21,943 bases of DNA from a bacterium (GTDB taxonomy: Bacteria > Verrucomicrobiota > Verrucomicrobiae > Opitutales > Opitutaceae), in contig JAJXYI010000044.1 of assembly GCA_021780625.1 (NCBI GenBank), positions 1 to 21,943 on the forward strand. The letters run 5' to 3'. The position numbers were made by a program, and so were the translations under genes. Shown piece after piece: positions 1 to 7,328 of the stretch (positions within the stretch are counted from its first letter, which is position 1; each line of letters begins with the position of its first letter). Below the pieces are notes generated by a model that was given only the letters and a program-made list of their open reading frames with translations, did not search any database and was not told the DNA's origin.

Positions 1-214
1 ACTGCGGCACCTTCACGAGCACATGGTAGTGGTTCGCCATCACCGCATACGTGACGATTTCCAAACCGCAGTACTCCGCCAGCTTCCAGATCTGCGTCCT
101 GAGCACCTCCTTCTCCCTCTCTCCCAAAAGCCACTCCCCTCCCGCCGTCCTGCTTATGCAGTGATAGTACGCCTCCTCTTCCTTCGCATCCAGCTTCAGT
201 CTCGGTCGACGCAT
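1..214 (-). CDS. REP-associated tyrosine transposase (Y1/IS200-like), 5' part only
   Basis: The minus strand encodes 71 codons from an ATG at 214 that stay open to the window edge, so the C-terminal part lies outside. Seen: the start MRRPRLKLDAKEEEAYYHC and, near residues 61-67, NHYHVLV, which matches the HUH metal-binding motif (usually NHFH or NHYH followed by LLV) of Y1 single-strand transposases. The YYHCISRT strand about 45 residues before it is also typical. Known for the family: RAYT proteins nick and join single-stranded DNA at hairpin-forming REP sequences and are usually single-copy, domesticated genes. The catalytic tyrosine helix would be beyond the edge. Context: a GCCTGTCCCTGTT core lies about 55 bases upstream of the start and recurs elsewhere in the window, as expected for the cognate repeat. 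There is no clear ribosome binding site. Confidence 0.82.
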   Translation of the reverse strand, partial: MRRPRLKLDAKEEEAYYHCISRTAGGEWLLGEREKEVLRTQIWKLAEYCGLEIVTYAVMANHYHVLVKVPQ

Positions 215-264
215 TAAATCTCTTTTACTTTATTGAGCCGCAACGTCAATCATTTTTGCCTTTT

Positions 265-281
265 TTCCGCCTGTCCCTGTT
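265..281. repeat. GCCTGTCCCT core repeat, copy 1 (upstream of the transposase)
   Basis: TTCCGCCTGTCCCT at 265-278 recurs exactly at 5430-5443, and GCCTGTCCCTGTT at 269-281 recurs inverted at 21652-21664. This copy lies in the 146-base leader between the 135-codon gene and the transposase start. A link to the transposase is inferred from position and recurrence. Confidence 0.55.
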
Positions 282-360
282 GCTTGGGTTTCCGACCTCG
301 ATCCTCCGACGCGAAAAATAGAAATGCGCGGGGGCCACACCGAACCGCCGCCTCCAAAGG

Positions 361-768
361 TCAGAGCGCCTCCAGGCGACTCCGCAGAACCGCATTGCGA
401 GTGAGCGGCGCCAGGGCCGTTTTCGCTAATCGCTCCGCCGCTTCCCCAACCTGCGTCGGCTCCGGAGGCTGGCCGCCCGAACAGGCGCAGCCCCCTTCGT
501 TGGCCGCAAGCAGCGCCGCAGCTGCGCGGATCGCCTCCTGCGAACTCGCTTCTCGAAGCGTTGCGGGGAGCTCCGCCAGTCCGCGATCTCCCGCCAGTTT
601 CCAAATCTCCTCACGCGTCTCCGCATCCATCCCACGTTCACACGCCTCCAGCCAGGACGCGAGAGCCCCCAGCGCACCTCCATCGCCAGGAATTCGACGC
701 CTCCACATCAGCCACCAATCGCGGTCGAAATAATTCCGTCGCGCCCTTCCTGCGTTGTCATCCCCCAC
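361..768 (-). CDS. hypothetical protein, 135 aa
   Basis: I do not recognise this protein. It reads MGDDNAGRARRNYFDRDWW and continues as an amphipathic, Ala/Glu/Leu-rich, probably helical chain (for example EEIWKLAGDRGLAELP around residues 53-68), with a CAC pair near residue 94. There is no signal peptide or membrane segment. It looks more protein-like than any other frame here: Asp, Glu, Trp and Leu are well used and there are no low-complexity Arg/Pro runs. It has the same orientation as the transposase downstream (146 bases away). The start at 768 is preceded by a short G run; a later Met at residue 21 is an alternative. It could be a lineage-specific gene or a decayed fragment. Confidence 0.45.
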   Translation of the reverse strand: MGDDNAGRARRNYFDRDWWLMWRRRIPGDGGALGALASWLEACERGMDAETREEIWKLAGDRGLAELPATLREASSQEAIRAAAALLAANEGGCACSGGQPPEPTQVGEAAERLAKTALAPLTRNAVLRSRLEAL

Positions 769-1105
769 TCATGCGCCAGGCACCCCTGACCGGCAAGCGC
801 TTCGCCGGAATTGCACAGGCCTCCTCGTCCCAAAATCTCCGTTCGCACCCGTCCGCCCCGCCGTCGACCGGCTATGGCGAACTCAAGCCAACCGAAGGAC
901 TCGCCGTGGAACTCAGGCCCGCGGTCGACTCCCGGCCGCGGAGCGGATCGCCCACAGTGGCCTGCACATGAATTTGGTTTCGCGGGCCGTGGCGTAACCG
1001 CGGCAGCCGGGCCTGGAGACGCTGCCGCGGGCGTCCGTCGGGGGATTGAGGATCCTGTCGGCATCTTCGAAACCCGGGATCCCCGAACCACCGCACGTTT
1101 TCGCC
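769..1105. other. gene-free stretch between the 135-codon gene and the aldo/keto reductase
   Basis: This 337-base GC-rich stretch lies between the 5' end of the small minus-strand gene and the 3' end of the reductase. All open frames across it give Arg/Pro/Ser-rich, low-complexity translations with no recognisable motif. I see no hairpin with a T-tract and no convincing promoter. It should hold the promoter of the 135-codon gene on its left side, and may be gene remnant. Confidence 0.5.
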
Positions 1106-2101
1106 TCAGCTGAATCCGAGCACCGGGTGCGGCACGTAGGGCGTCTCGAGGGCGGCGACCTCCTCGGGAGTCAGCCGAACGGAAAGCGCAGCGACGGCGT
1201 CCTCAAGATGCTGCGGCTTGGTCGCCCCGACAATCGGGGCCGTGATGTACGGCTTCCCCAGCATCCACGCGAGCGCCACCTGTGCGCGCGGCAGGCTGCG
1301 TCGCTCCGCCACCTCGCCCAGCCGATTGACGACCGCACGGTCGTTGTCCTCAGTCCTTGCGTACATCGTGTTGCCAAAGCGGTCGGTTTCCGAACGTTTC
1401 GTGGACTCCGACTTCCACGCACGCGTGAGGCGTCCCCGGCCGAGCGGGCTCCACGGAATCACGCCGATCCCCTCTGCCTGGCAAAGCCCCATCATCTCGC
1501 GCTCCTCCTCGCGGTAAAGCAGGTTGTAGTGGTTTTGCATGGACACAAAGCGCGTCCAGCCGTTGAGGTCCGCCAGATACAGCGCCTTGGCAAACTGCCA
1601 CGCATGCATCGACGAGGCGCCAAGGTATCGCACCTTGCCCGCCTTCACCACGTCGTGCAGCGCCTCGAGCGTTTCCTCGATGGGAGTCTCCGGGTCCCAG
1701 CGATGGATCTGGTAGAGATCGACGTAGTCGGTCCCCAGCCGCCGAAGGCTCTGGTCGAGTTCGTGGAGGATCGCCTTGCGCGAGAGTCCGCGTCCATTGG
1801 GCTCGTCACGCATGACTCCATGGACCTTGGTCGCGATGACGACCGACTCGCGGCGCACGCCGTCACTGAGGAAACGCCCAAGCACCTCCTCACTCGCGCC
1901 GCTGGAATAGACATTTGCGGTGTCGAAAAAATTGATACCCAGCTCGATAGCCTTCCTCAGGAAGGGCAGGCTGGCCTCCCCGTCGAGCGTCCATTGGTGG
2001 CGCCCCGGGGCAAGTTCACCGGTGGCAGTCCCGTAGGACATGCAGCCCAGGCACAGGCGTGACACTTTGAGGCCGGATTTTCCTAGATTGACGTAATCCA
2101 T
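1106..2101 (-). CDS. aldo/keto reductase, YajO-type
   Basis: A 331-residue NAD(P)H-dependent oxidoreductase of the (beta/alpha)8 aldo/keto reductase superfamily, reducing aldehydes or ketones in the cytosol. Visible catalytic tetrad: Asp60 and Tyr65 in FFDTANVYSSG, Lys92 in IATKV, and His133 in YQIHRWD. ETPIEETLEALHDVVKAGK and NHYNLLYREEEREM are hallmarks of the YajO group, and the C-terminal YVPHPVLGF closely resembles E. coli YajO as I remember it. In E. coli YajO has been linked to 1-deoxyxylulose-5-phosphate formation; the substrate here is unknown. I chose the ATG at 2101 because MDYVNLGKSGLKVSRLCLG is the normal family N-terminus; the frame extends to 2227 but that extension looks non-coding. 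Divergent from the glutaredoxin-like gene across 124 bases. Length is typical. Confidence 0.93.
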   Translation of the reverse strand: MDYVNLGKSGLKVSRLCLGCMSYGTATGELAPGRHQWTLDGEASLPFLRKAIELGINFFDTANVYSSGASEEVLGRFLSDGVRRESVVIATKVHGVMRDEPNGRGLSRKAILHELDQSLRRLGTDYVDLYQIHRWDPETPIEETLEALHDVVKAGKVRYLGASSMHAWQFAKALYLADLNGWTRFVSMQNHYNLLYREEEREMMGLCQAEGIGVIPWSPLGRGRLTRAWKSESTKRSETDRFGNTMYARTEDNDRAVVNRLGEVAERRSLPRAQVALAWMLGKPYITAPIVGATKPQHLEDAVAALSVRLTPEEVAALETPYVPHPVLGFS

Positions 2102-2225
2102 GAGATATTCGGGTTGGCTGTTTCCTAACGAAATTCCTTCCGAACCTGCCCCAGGTACCGCCGTTCCGCAAGCAGCCTCCCTGCGCGGATTGCACCGCGG
2201 CGCGTCCTGTGCAGAGTGGCCCATC

Positions 2226-2480
2226 ATGTCCGATTCGCTCCCCCGCCTTTACGTCAAGACCGGCTGCCCCTGGTGCGCCGAGGCCATCGAGGTTCTTGAT
2301 CAGAACAAAGTAAGCTACGATCAGCGCAACGTCACCACCGACCCAAGGGCCTACGATGAGATGGTAAAGCTTTCCGGCCAGTCCAAAGCCCCCACCCTCG
2401 ACTGGCACGGCGAGATCCTCTCTGACTTCGGAGCCGTCGAACTCCGTCCCTTCCTCAAGAAACACGGCGCGCTACGCTGA
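2226..2480 (+). CDS. glutaredoxin-like thiol-disulfide protein, 84 aa
   Basis: A single thioredoxin-fold domain of glutaredoxin size. Seen: YVKTGCPWCAEA with a CPWC active site (Cys14 and Cys17), and the cis-proline loop KAPTLDW (Pro56) in place of the usual TVP motif. Known: such proteins reduce glutathione mixed disulfides or act on protein thiols in the cytosol. The 84-residue length equals that of classic bacterial glutaredoxins. The C-terminal GG-D glutathione motif is replaced by DFGAVELRPFL, as in several glutaredoxin-family proteins of unknown partner. I start at the ATG at 2226 (MSDSLPRLYV); the frame is open further upstream but that part lacks structure. The leader before the ATG has no Shine-Dalgarno match. 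Probably shares a divergent promoter region with the aldo/keto reductase. Confidence 0.87.
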   Translation: MSDSLPRLYVKTGCPWCAEAIEVLDQNKVSYDQRNVTTDPRAYDEMVKLSGQSKAPTLDWHGEILSDFGAVELRPFLKKHGALR

Positions 2481-2733
2481 GGCGCAGGGCTCCCGCCGTG
2501 GCGGCGCGGACAACCGCAGGATAGATCGCCGAAGGGCCGCCCCCATCTCCGTGCTTCTCTAAAATGTTTGAGGCATTTGAGCACGCGCAGAGCGCGCCTG
2601 CGCCAGACTATCGGGTTGATGCCCGCCGCGCCTGGACACAAAAGTGCAAGGCCCCCCGCAGACCAGCCCCATTCGGCTGAGCCTTTCCCAACCCCGCCTC
2701 GCGTCCCGAGCCTCCCCCCGATCGCCCCACCCC

Positions 2734-3507
2734 ATGAAACAAGTCCACCTGTCGTCGTTGCTCGCCCTGTTCCTGTGTGCTGCTCCCCTTTGGCTTCCCG
2801 CCGCAACCCCCGAGGTGCCTGACTGGGCCTGGCCCGGCACCGCCACTCACGCCCAGGTGCCGCCGCCGGCGGACTTTCATCGTCCCACCACCACCTTCGC
2901 CCAGCCCGTCGGAATCTTCGAAGCTCAGTCCGACGTCGGCAGCGCGCTCGTCGCGGGCGCCGCCAGCTACGATGCGCTGACGGACACGTACACGATTCGT
3001 TCCGCCGGTTACAACATCTGGTACACCCGCGACGAGTTCCGCTATCTCTGGAAGAAGATGTCAGGCGACGTTTCGCTCGCGGCCACCATCACCTTCCCCA
3101 ACCCGGCAGGCTACGGCGACCGCAAGGCGGTGCTGATCATCCGGCAGGACCTCGACGATAATTCTAAGGAGGTCATGACCGCCCTGCACGGCGCTGGCCT
3201 TATCCACCTTGCGCTCCGTCCCGAAAAAGATGCTGACATCAAGGAAGCTTGCCGCATCGAGGCCAGCGAGACCGCCCATCGCGGAGCAACCCCCATCCGC
3301 CTGGGCATCGAAAAACACGGCGACGTGTTCACGCTGTACGTAAGCCTGCACGGCGAACCCATGCATCCGTTCGGCACTACCGCCACTCTGCACTTCACTG
3401 CCCCGTTCTACGTCGGCATCGGGTTCTGCTCCCACCAGCCCGTCACAGTCGACTCGGCGGTGCTCTCGCACGTGGTGCTCGCGAACGCCGCGGGCGAAGT
3501 GCGTTGA
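2734..3507 (+). CDS. secreted concanavalin-like (DUF1349-type) protein
   Basis: A 257-residue exported protein. Residues 1-24 form a Sec signal peptide (MKQVHLSSLLALFLCAAPLW then LPAA). The mature part has FEAQSDVGSALVAGAASYDALTDTYTI, then YNIWYTRDEFRYLWKKMSGD and RKAVLIIRQDLDDNSKEVMTALHGAGL. This pattern (NIW, D-F-Y-WKK-SGD, R-SLD, HGDGL) is that of the concanavalin/glucanase-like domain often attached to TolB-like beta-propellers and of DUF1349. Here the domain stands alone. No catalytic pair can be assigned; a carbohydrate- or protein-binding role in the envelope is inference only. The ATG at 2734 is chosen because the signal peptide starts there; it follows a C-rich tract. The 253 bases before it hold no other gene. 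Confidence 0.8.
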   Translation: MKQVHLSSLLALFLCAAPLWLPAATPEVPDWAWPGTATHAQVPPPADFHRPTTTFAQPVGIFEAQSDVGSALVAGAASYDALTDTYTIRSAGYNIWYTRDEFRYLWKKMSGDVSLAATITFPNPAGYGDRKAVLIIRQDLDDNSKEVMTALHGAGLIHLALRPEKDADIKEACRIEASETAHRGATPIRLGIEKHGDVFTLYVSLHGEPMHPFGTTATLHFTAPFYVGIGFCSHQPVTVDSAVLSHVVLANAAGEVR

Positions 3508-3575
3508 AGCCCCCAGGTGTGCGATCTGAGGAGCGCCATCACAGCAATTGCATTTCGTCTCAAGTGCCCCATCTC

Positions 3576-4145
3576 GTGTCAGCAAAATCGGCTCCCAAGT
3601 ATTTTGAATCGCCCGGCCAGTGGCGCGCCTGGCTCGAAAAGCATCACTCGCTCGAGTCGGAACTGCTCGTGGAATTCCACAAGGTCGGCAGCCGCCAGCC
3701 TTCGATGACCTGGCCGGAATCCGTCGATGAGGCGCTGTGTTTTGGCTGGATCGACGGCGTGCGCCGGTCGGTGGACGCGGAGCGCTACACCATCCGCTTT
3801 TCAGTACGGAAGCCCCGGAGCATTTGGAGCAGGATCAACATCGCGAAGGCGGAGGCGCTCATCGCCTCGGGCAGGATGCGCCCGGCGGGCCTCGCCGCCT
3901 TCTCGCGCCGTACGGAAGAGCGATCCGGCGTCTATTCGTTCGAACGCGCCGAAGCCCATTTCGACGAGGAGGCACGTGCCCGCTTCGAGGCGAACGCAGA
4001 AGCCTGGACCTTCTTTCAGGCACAGGCGCCGTCCTATCGCCGTACCGCAACGTGGTGGGTTGTGAGCGCGAAGCAAACCGCCACCCGCGAGCGACGTCTT
4101 GCGAAACTCATCGGGCACTCGGCAAAGCGGACTCGGCTGTTCTGA
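3576..4145 (+). CDS. YdeI/OmpD-associated family protein
   Basis: About 189 residues, probably cytosolic. Seen: SAPKYFESPGQWRAWLEKHH at the start, then ELLVEFHKVGSRQPSMTWPESVDEALCFGWIDGVRRSVD and RFSVRKPRSIWSRINIAKAEALIASGRM, which are the signature blocks of the YdeI/OmpD-associated (bacteriocin-protection) family. The C-terminal part (FEANAEAWTFFQAQAPSYRRTATWWV) is the second conserved block. The biochemical role of this family is not settled. No ATG fits: GTG at 3576 (VSAKSAP) is my choice, and GTG at 3564 is the alternative. It follows the secreted protein by 68 bases and may be cotranscribed with it. The gene is convergent with the phosphoesterase, with only 23 bases between the stops. 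Confidence 0.85.
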   Translation: MSAKSAPKYFESPGQWRAWLEKHHSLESELLVEFHKVGSRQPSMTWPESVDEALCFGWIDGVRRSVDAERYTIRFSVRKPRSIWSRINIAKAEALIASGRMRPAGLAAFSRRTEERSGVYSFERAEAHFDEEARARFEANAEAWTFFQAQAPSYRRTATWWVVSAKQTATRERRLAKLIGHSAKRTRLF

Positions 4146-4168
4146 GCCCGGCCAACGAACACCCGAAA

Positions 4169-5302
4169 CTATTTGGATGCCGGGTGAATCGCGACCAGCG
4201 TGCCGCGCCCCTGGCGCGCGACGATTCGCACGGCCGTCGTTCCGGGTTTGCCCGACGCCACGATCTCCGCCGCCACCGGGTGCGTCTTGCTCTTGTAGGT
4301 CCACGACGCCGACGCGACGGCCTTAACCCCGAGCGCGTCGGTCGGGAAGTCGACCGTCACACCCAGCGGTTCGAACCCGTAGTTCATCACCATCGCCGTG
4401 CACGCCCCGTCGGGCTCCACCGGTCCGATCTGGTCAAACAGGCGCCAGGGCTGCAGGACCTGCACCTTCACCGCGCCGCCGTCGACGGTGACCAGCAGGT
4501 AATGCTGAAAGCCGCCGTCCTGCGGCGAGCCGTCGCTCGGCGCTCCACCGCCACCCGTCACGATGTACCGCACGCCGTCGTGAACCGATGCATAGTAGAG
4601 GTGCTCGTGTCCCGAAAACACAGTGTTCACGCAGTAACGCACGAATAGCCGGTGCACCTCGTCGCGATTCGCCGGATCCGCGAAACCCGCCTTGGGATCG
4701 CTCGGATTAGGAAACAGGGGATGGTGCGAAAACACGAAGATGTGCTCCGCCCCCCGGTTCGCCTCGAGATCGCGCTTCAGCCACGTCAACTGCACCGAGC
4801 CGATGCCCGGCGCCCGATCGGCCTCCTCGGTGTCCAGCGCGATGAAATGCGAGCGGCCGTAGTCGAACGACCCATACAGGCGTCCCATGCAGGCCTCATA
4901 CACCCGCTCGAGGTCACGGCGCCGGAAAATCTCGTGGTTGCCGGGTGCGTTGAACACGGGCGTCTGCGCGATTGCAGCCGACCCGAGGAAGTCGGCGTAT
5001 TCACGCGCAGCCTCGCCCACCGTGTCATCCGAGCCGTAAATGCTGTCGCCCGTCCATAGCGCAAACGCAGGATGCAGCAATCGGGTCTCGGCAAAAATCT
5101 GCGCGGCTGTGGGCGGAGGCGGCACCCCGCGCCCCACGGCGCGATTGTCGCCCCCCACCACAAAGGTGAAATGCGCGGGATCTGGCGCCGCACCGAGCGA
5201 CGTCTCGCCGGTGATCGGCAAGGGGGCCAGCAACCGGTCAGTTCCAGCAAAGGTGGTGGCAATACACGAGGCGGCAAGGGCGAGACGGAGCAGACGATGC
5301 AT
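4169..5302 (-). CDS. secreted metallophosphoesterase (calcineurin-like)
   Basis: A 377-residue exported phosphoesterase. Residues 1-20 are a signal peptide (MHRLLRLALAASCIATTFAG). Dinuclear-metal motifs appear in order: GGDNRA (Asp52), WTGDSIYG (Asp86), PGNHEIF (Asn122, His123), FSHHP (His193/194) and SGHEHLYY (His232, His234). This is the complete calcineurin-like set, except that the first motif is D-x-N rather than the commoner D-x-H. The C-terminal 90 residues (around MVMNYGFEPLGVTVDFPTD) form a beta-rich tail. It probably hydrolyses phosphomonoesters or diesters in the periplasm; the substrate cannot be read. The start at 5302 is set by the signal peptide; the frame runs upstream to 5383 with an Arg-rich, non-protein-like stretch. 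Divergent from the lipoprotein gene. Confidence 0.9.
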   Translation of the reverse strand: MHRLLRLALAASCIATTFAGTDRLLAPLPITGETSLGAAPDPAHFTFVVGGDNRAVGRGVPPPPTAAQIFAETRLLHPAFALWTGDSIYGSDDTVGEAAREYADFLGSAAIAQTPVFNAPGNHEIFRRRDLERVYEACMGRLYGSFDYGRSHFIALDTEEADRAPGIGSVQLTWLKRDLEANRGAEHIFVFSHHPLFPNPSDPKAGFADPANRDEVHRLFVRYCVNTVFSGHEHLYYASVHDGVRYIVTGGGGAPSDGSPQDGGFQHYLLVTVDGGAVKVQVLQPWRLFDQIGPVEPDGACTAMVMNYGFEPLGVTVDFPTDALGVKAVASASWTYKSKTHPVAAEIVASGKPGTTAVRIVARQGRGTLVAIHPASK

Positions 5303-5626
5303 GGTGAAATCGGGTTCCCTGAAGCAACGAAGCACCGCACGCTCTCCTGCCCTCGCCGAACGCTCAACCGCCAGCGGTGACAATTTGGAAACATTTCCAA
5401 CCTTCCTACGGGCAATTCCCCACGTCCTATTCCGCCTGTCCCTTTAGGAGGAATTGTCTCGCTAGAAAAGGGAAGGAACGCCTAGTTCATGGGCCGCCAG
5501 TCTGCCGCACCTTGTTGCGACAGAAATGAATGGGAAGCCGACTTTCCCAGCAGCCATCAGGACACCCCAGCACGCCGGCCCACTTCCGGTTTGCCCGCCG
5601 CGTCCGCCGCCACCTCCTCCACCCGC
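5303..5626. other. divergent intergenic region with a structured element
   Basis: These 324 bases separate the phosphoesterase and lipoprotein starts. They hold the nested inverted-repeat element described separately and should contain both promoters; I see no convincing -35/-10 pair. An in-frame ATG at 5489 with AAGGAA about 10 bases upstream could begin the lipoprotein frame, but it would put 46 residues before the signal peptide. Confidence 0.5.
5379..5458. repeat. 80-base nested inverted-repeat element with GCCTGTCCCT core, copy 2
   Basis: GACAATT at 5379-5385 is mirrored by AATTGTC at 5452-5458. Inside lie TTGGAAA-CA-TTTCCAA (5385-5400) and TCCTA/TAGGA arms (5425-5429 and 5445-5449) around a 15-base loop. 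That loop carries the TTCCGCCTGTCCCT core (5430-5443) also found upstream of the transposase at 265-278. The mix of arms and a shared loop core resembles a REP/BIME-like unit. That it is mobile is inference. Confidence 0.5.
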
Positions 5627-7192
5627 ATGAAAACCAGGTTCTCCACGATCTGCACGTTTCTCCTCATTGGCCTCCTCGCCGGATGCTCCAAACCGGCGGT
5701 GCCTCCGGCAGCGCCCAAGGCGCCGCCCGCGCCCAAACCGGTGACCGTCACCGTCGTCCCCGAACTCGAGCGAAGCTCCCACTTCCTCGCCGTCCAGAAG
5801 CATCTCGATCTCGGCGGCCCGATCTACGCCTACGTGGACGTGGACGGCGACGCGCAAAAGCTGGCCACGAATCTTCAAACCACCTTCGACAACCTCGCCG
5901 CCAGCCAGCCTCAGGCGGCGCGATTTCTTAAGCAGGACTATCCGGCGCTGATGCGCACCCTCGGGCTCACGGACATCCGGGCTTTCGGCCTAAGTTCGAT
6001 CCCGGACGGTACTGGCTTCTTCCAAAACAAGGTCTTCGTCTACATTCCCGGCCCTCGCCACGGCCTGCTCGCCGGTCTCGGCGGTGCGGCGGCACCTTTC
6101 GCCCGCGTCAGCAAGGCGCCCGCAGACGCGGATCTCTATTTCGAGTCCGAAATGGACCTTCCCCAGGTGTACACCACCGTCAAGACGCTGGTGGCTCAGG
6201 TCGGCGGAGCCCAGGCCTCAGCCAAAATGGAAGGGCGCCTCACCAGCTTCGGTCAATCGGTCGCGTGGCCATTCCTCGACTTGATTCGGAGCTGGAAGGG
6301 CCACGTGTCGATGGTGCTCCGCTTCGATCGCACGAAGACGGTCCAGATTCCTCCAGGCTCGGGCGCGGTGATTCCCTCGCCCTCGCTGGTCTTGAGCGTC
6401 GAGGGCATCGGCCCGTTCGTCGAACAAGGTCTCGCGCATTCACCGTTCTTCACCTCGCACCAGGAGGGCGCATTGAAGGTCTTCGAGCCGAAACAAGCGT
6501 TACCCATGGACGGCCTGAAGCCGGTGATCGTGATCGACGGCACCACCGCGCATCTGGCGACGTCCCTTGCGTTTCTCCAGGAGTGCCTGGCCCCCAAGGC
6601 GAGCCTCGCGCAAAGCCCGGCGTTCAAGACCGCCCTCGCCCACCTGGGCTCGGAGGGCAACGCGCTCACCTACGTCAGCCCGAATTTCTTCAATCAGCTG
6701 CACCGCATCGAGAGTCTCAACCCCAACCTGCCCGAAGCCGGAAAACGTTCGCTGCGTTTCATGTTCATGCAGGTTCCCCATGTCGACCGTCCGCTCATCA
6801 GCATCCGCAGCAATCTCTCGGATGGCATCCTGATCCGCTCGTACTGGAATCGGTCCCTGAAACAGGACGTCGCGATGGCTGCGATGTACAATCCGGTCAG
6901 CATCGGATTCCTCGCCGCGATGGCGATTCCCGCCTTCCAGAAGGTGCGCCAGGCCTCCCAGGAAAAAGCGGTGTTGAACAACCTCCGCCAGCTCTCCGCC
7001 GCGTCGGACCAGTACTTCCTTGAACACGGCGTGAGCACCGCCACCTACGACGATCTCGTCGGACCGGACAAATACATCAAACGCCTCATTCCGGTCGCGG
7101 GCGAAAACTACCGCAGCCTGACCTTCCAGGAGGGTGTGCCCCTGCGCCTCCCCGTGCCGGGACTGAGGAAGATCGTCACGTACAGCCCGTGA
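5627..7192 (+). CDS. lipoprotein with a C-terminal type IV pilin-like module
   Basis: A 521-residue exported lipoprotein. MKTRFSTICTFLLIGLLAGC gives a signal peptide with lipobox LAGC (Cys20), followed by an Ala/Pro-rich linker (residues about 23-41). Residues about 45-420 form a large domain I do not recognise. Residues about 425-495 (AAMAIPAFQKVRQASQEKAV, then LNNLRQLSAASDQYFLEHG) closely resemble the N-terminal helix and following segment of verrucomicrobial type IV pilins and pseudopilins, including the later TYDDLVGPDKYIK. The prepilin peptidase motif (G-F-T-L-I-E) is absent, so this pilin-like part cannot be processed in the normal way. I chose the start at 5627 for its signal peptide. 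It is closed by a hairpin terminator 33 bases downstream. The function is unknown; an envelope role is likely. Confidence 0.78.
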   Translation: MKTRFSTICTFLLIGLLAGCSKPAVPPAAPKAPPAPKPVTVTVVPELERSSHFLAVQKHLDLGGPIYAYVDVDGDAQKLATNLQTTFDNLAASQPQAARFLKQDYPALMRTLGLTDIRAFGLSSIPDGTGFFQNKVFVYIPGPRHGLLAGLGGAAAPFARVSKAPADADLYFESEMDLPQVYTTVKTLVAQVGGAQASAKMEGRLTSFGQSVAWPFLDLIRSWKGHVSMVLRFDRTKTVQIPPGSGAVIPSPSLVLSVEGIGPFVEQGLAHSPFFTSHQEGALKVFEPKQALPMDGLKPVIVIDGTTAHLATSLAFLQECLAPKASLAQSPAFKTALAHLGSEGNALTYVSPNFFNQLHRIESLNPNLPEAGKRSLRFMFMQVPHVDRPLISIRSNLSDGILIRSYWNRSLKQDVAMAAMYNPVSIGFLAAMAIPAFQKVRQASQEKAVLNNLRQLSAASDQYFLEHGVSTATYDDLVGPDKYIKRLIPVAGENYRSLTFQEGVPLRLPVPGLRKIVTYSP

Positions 7193-7224
7193 TCCCCTGG
7201 CGGCCGTCTCGGTCCCAATAAACG

Positions 7225-7248
7225 GAGCGCCCTTCACGGCGCTCTTTC
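7225..7248 (+). terminator. intrinsic terminator after the lipoprotein gene
   Basis: GAGCGCC (7225-7231) pairs perfectly with GGCGCTC (7238-7244) around a 6-base loop and is followed by TTTC. The T-tract is short, but the position just after the stop fits. Confidence 0.7.
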
Positions 7249-7328
7249 ATTCTGCCGCCCTTCCTTCCGCCTTCTCTCCGATTTCATCCACGATACGCCA
7301 TCCCAAAAAACCCTTCCGCTCCCACCTC

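Noticed and set aside
1046..2062. A 338-codon open frame antisense to the aldo/keto reductase
   Set aside because: The sense strand carries the full catalytic tetrad and family motifs; the antisense product is Arg/His-rich and has no motif.
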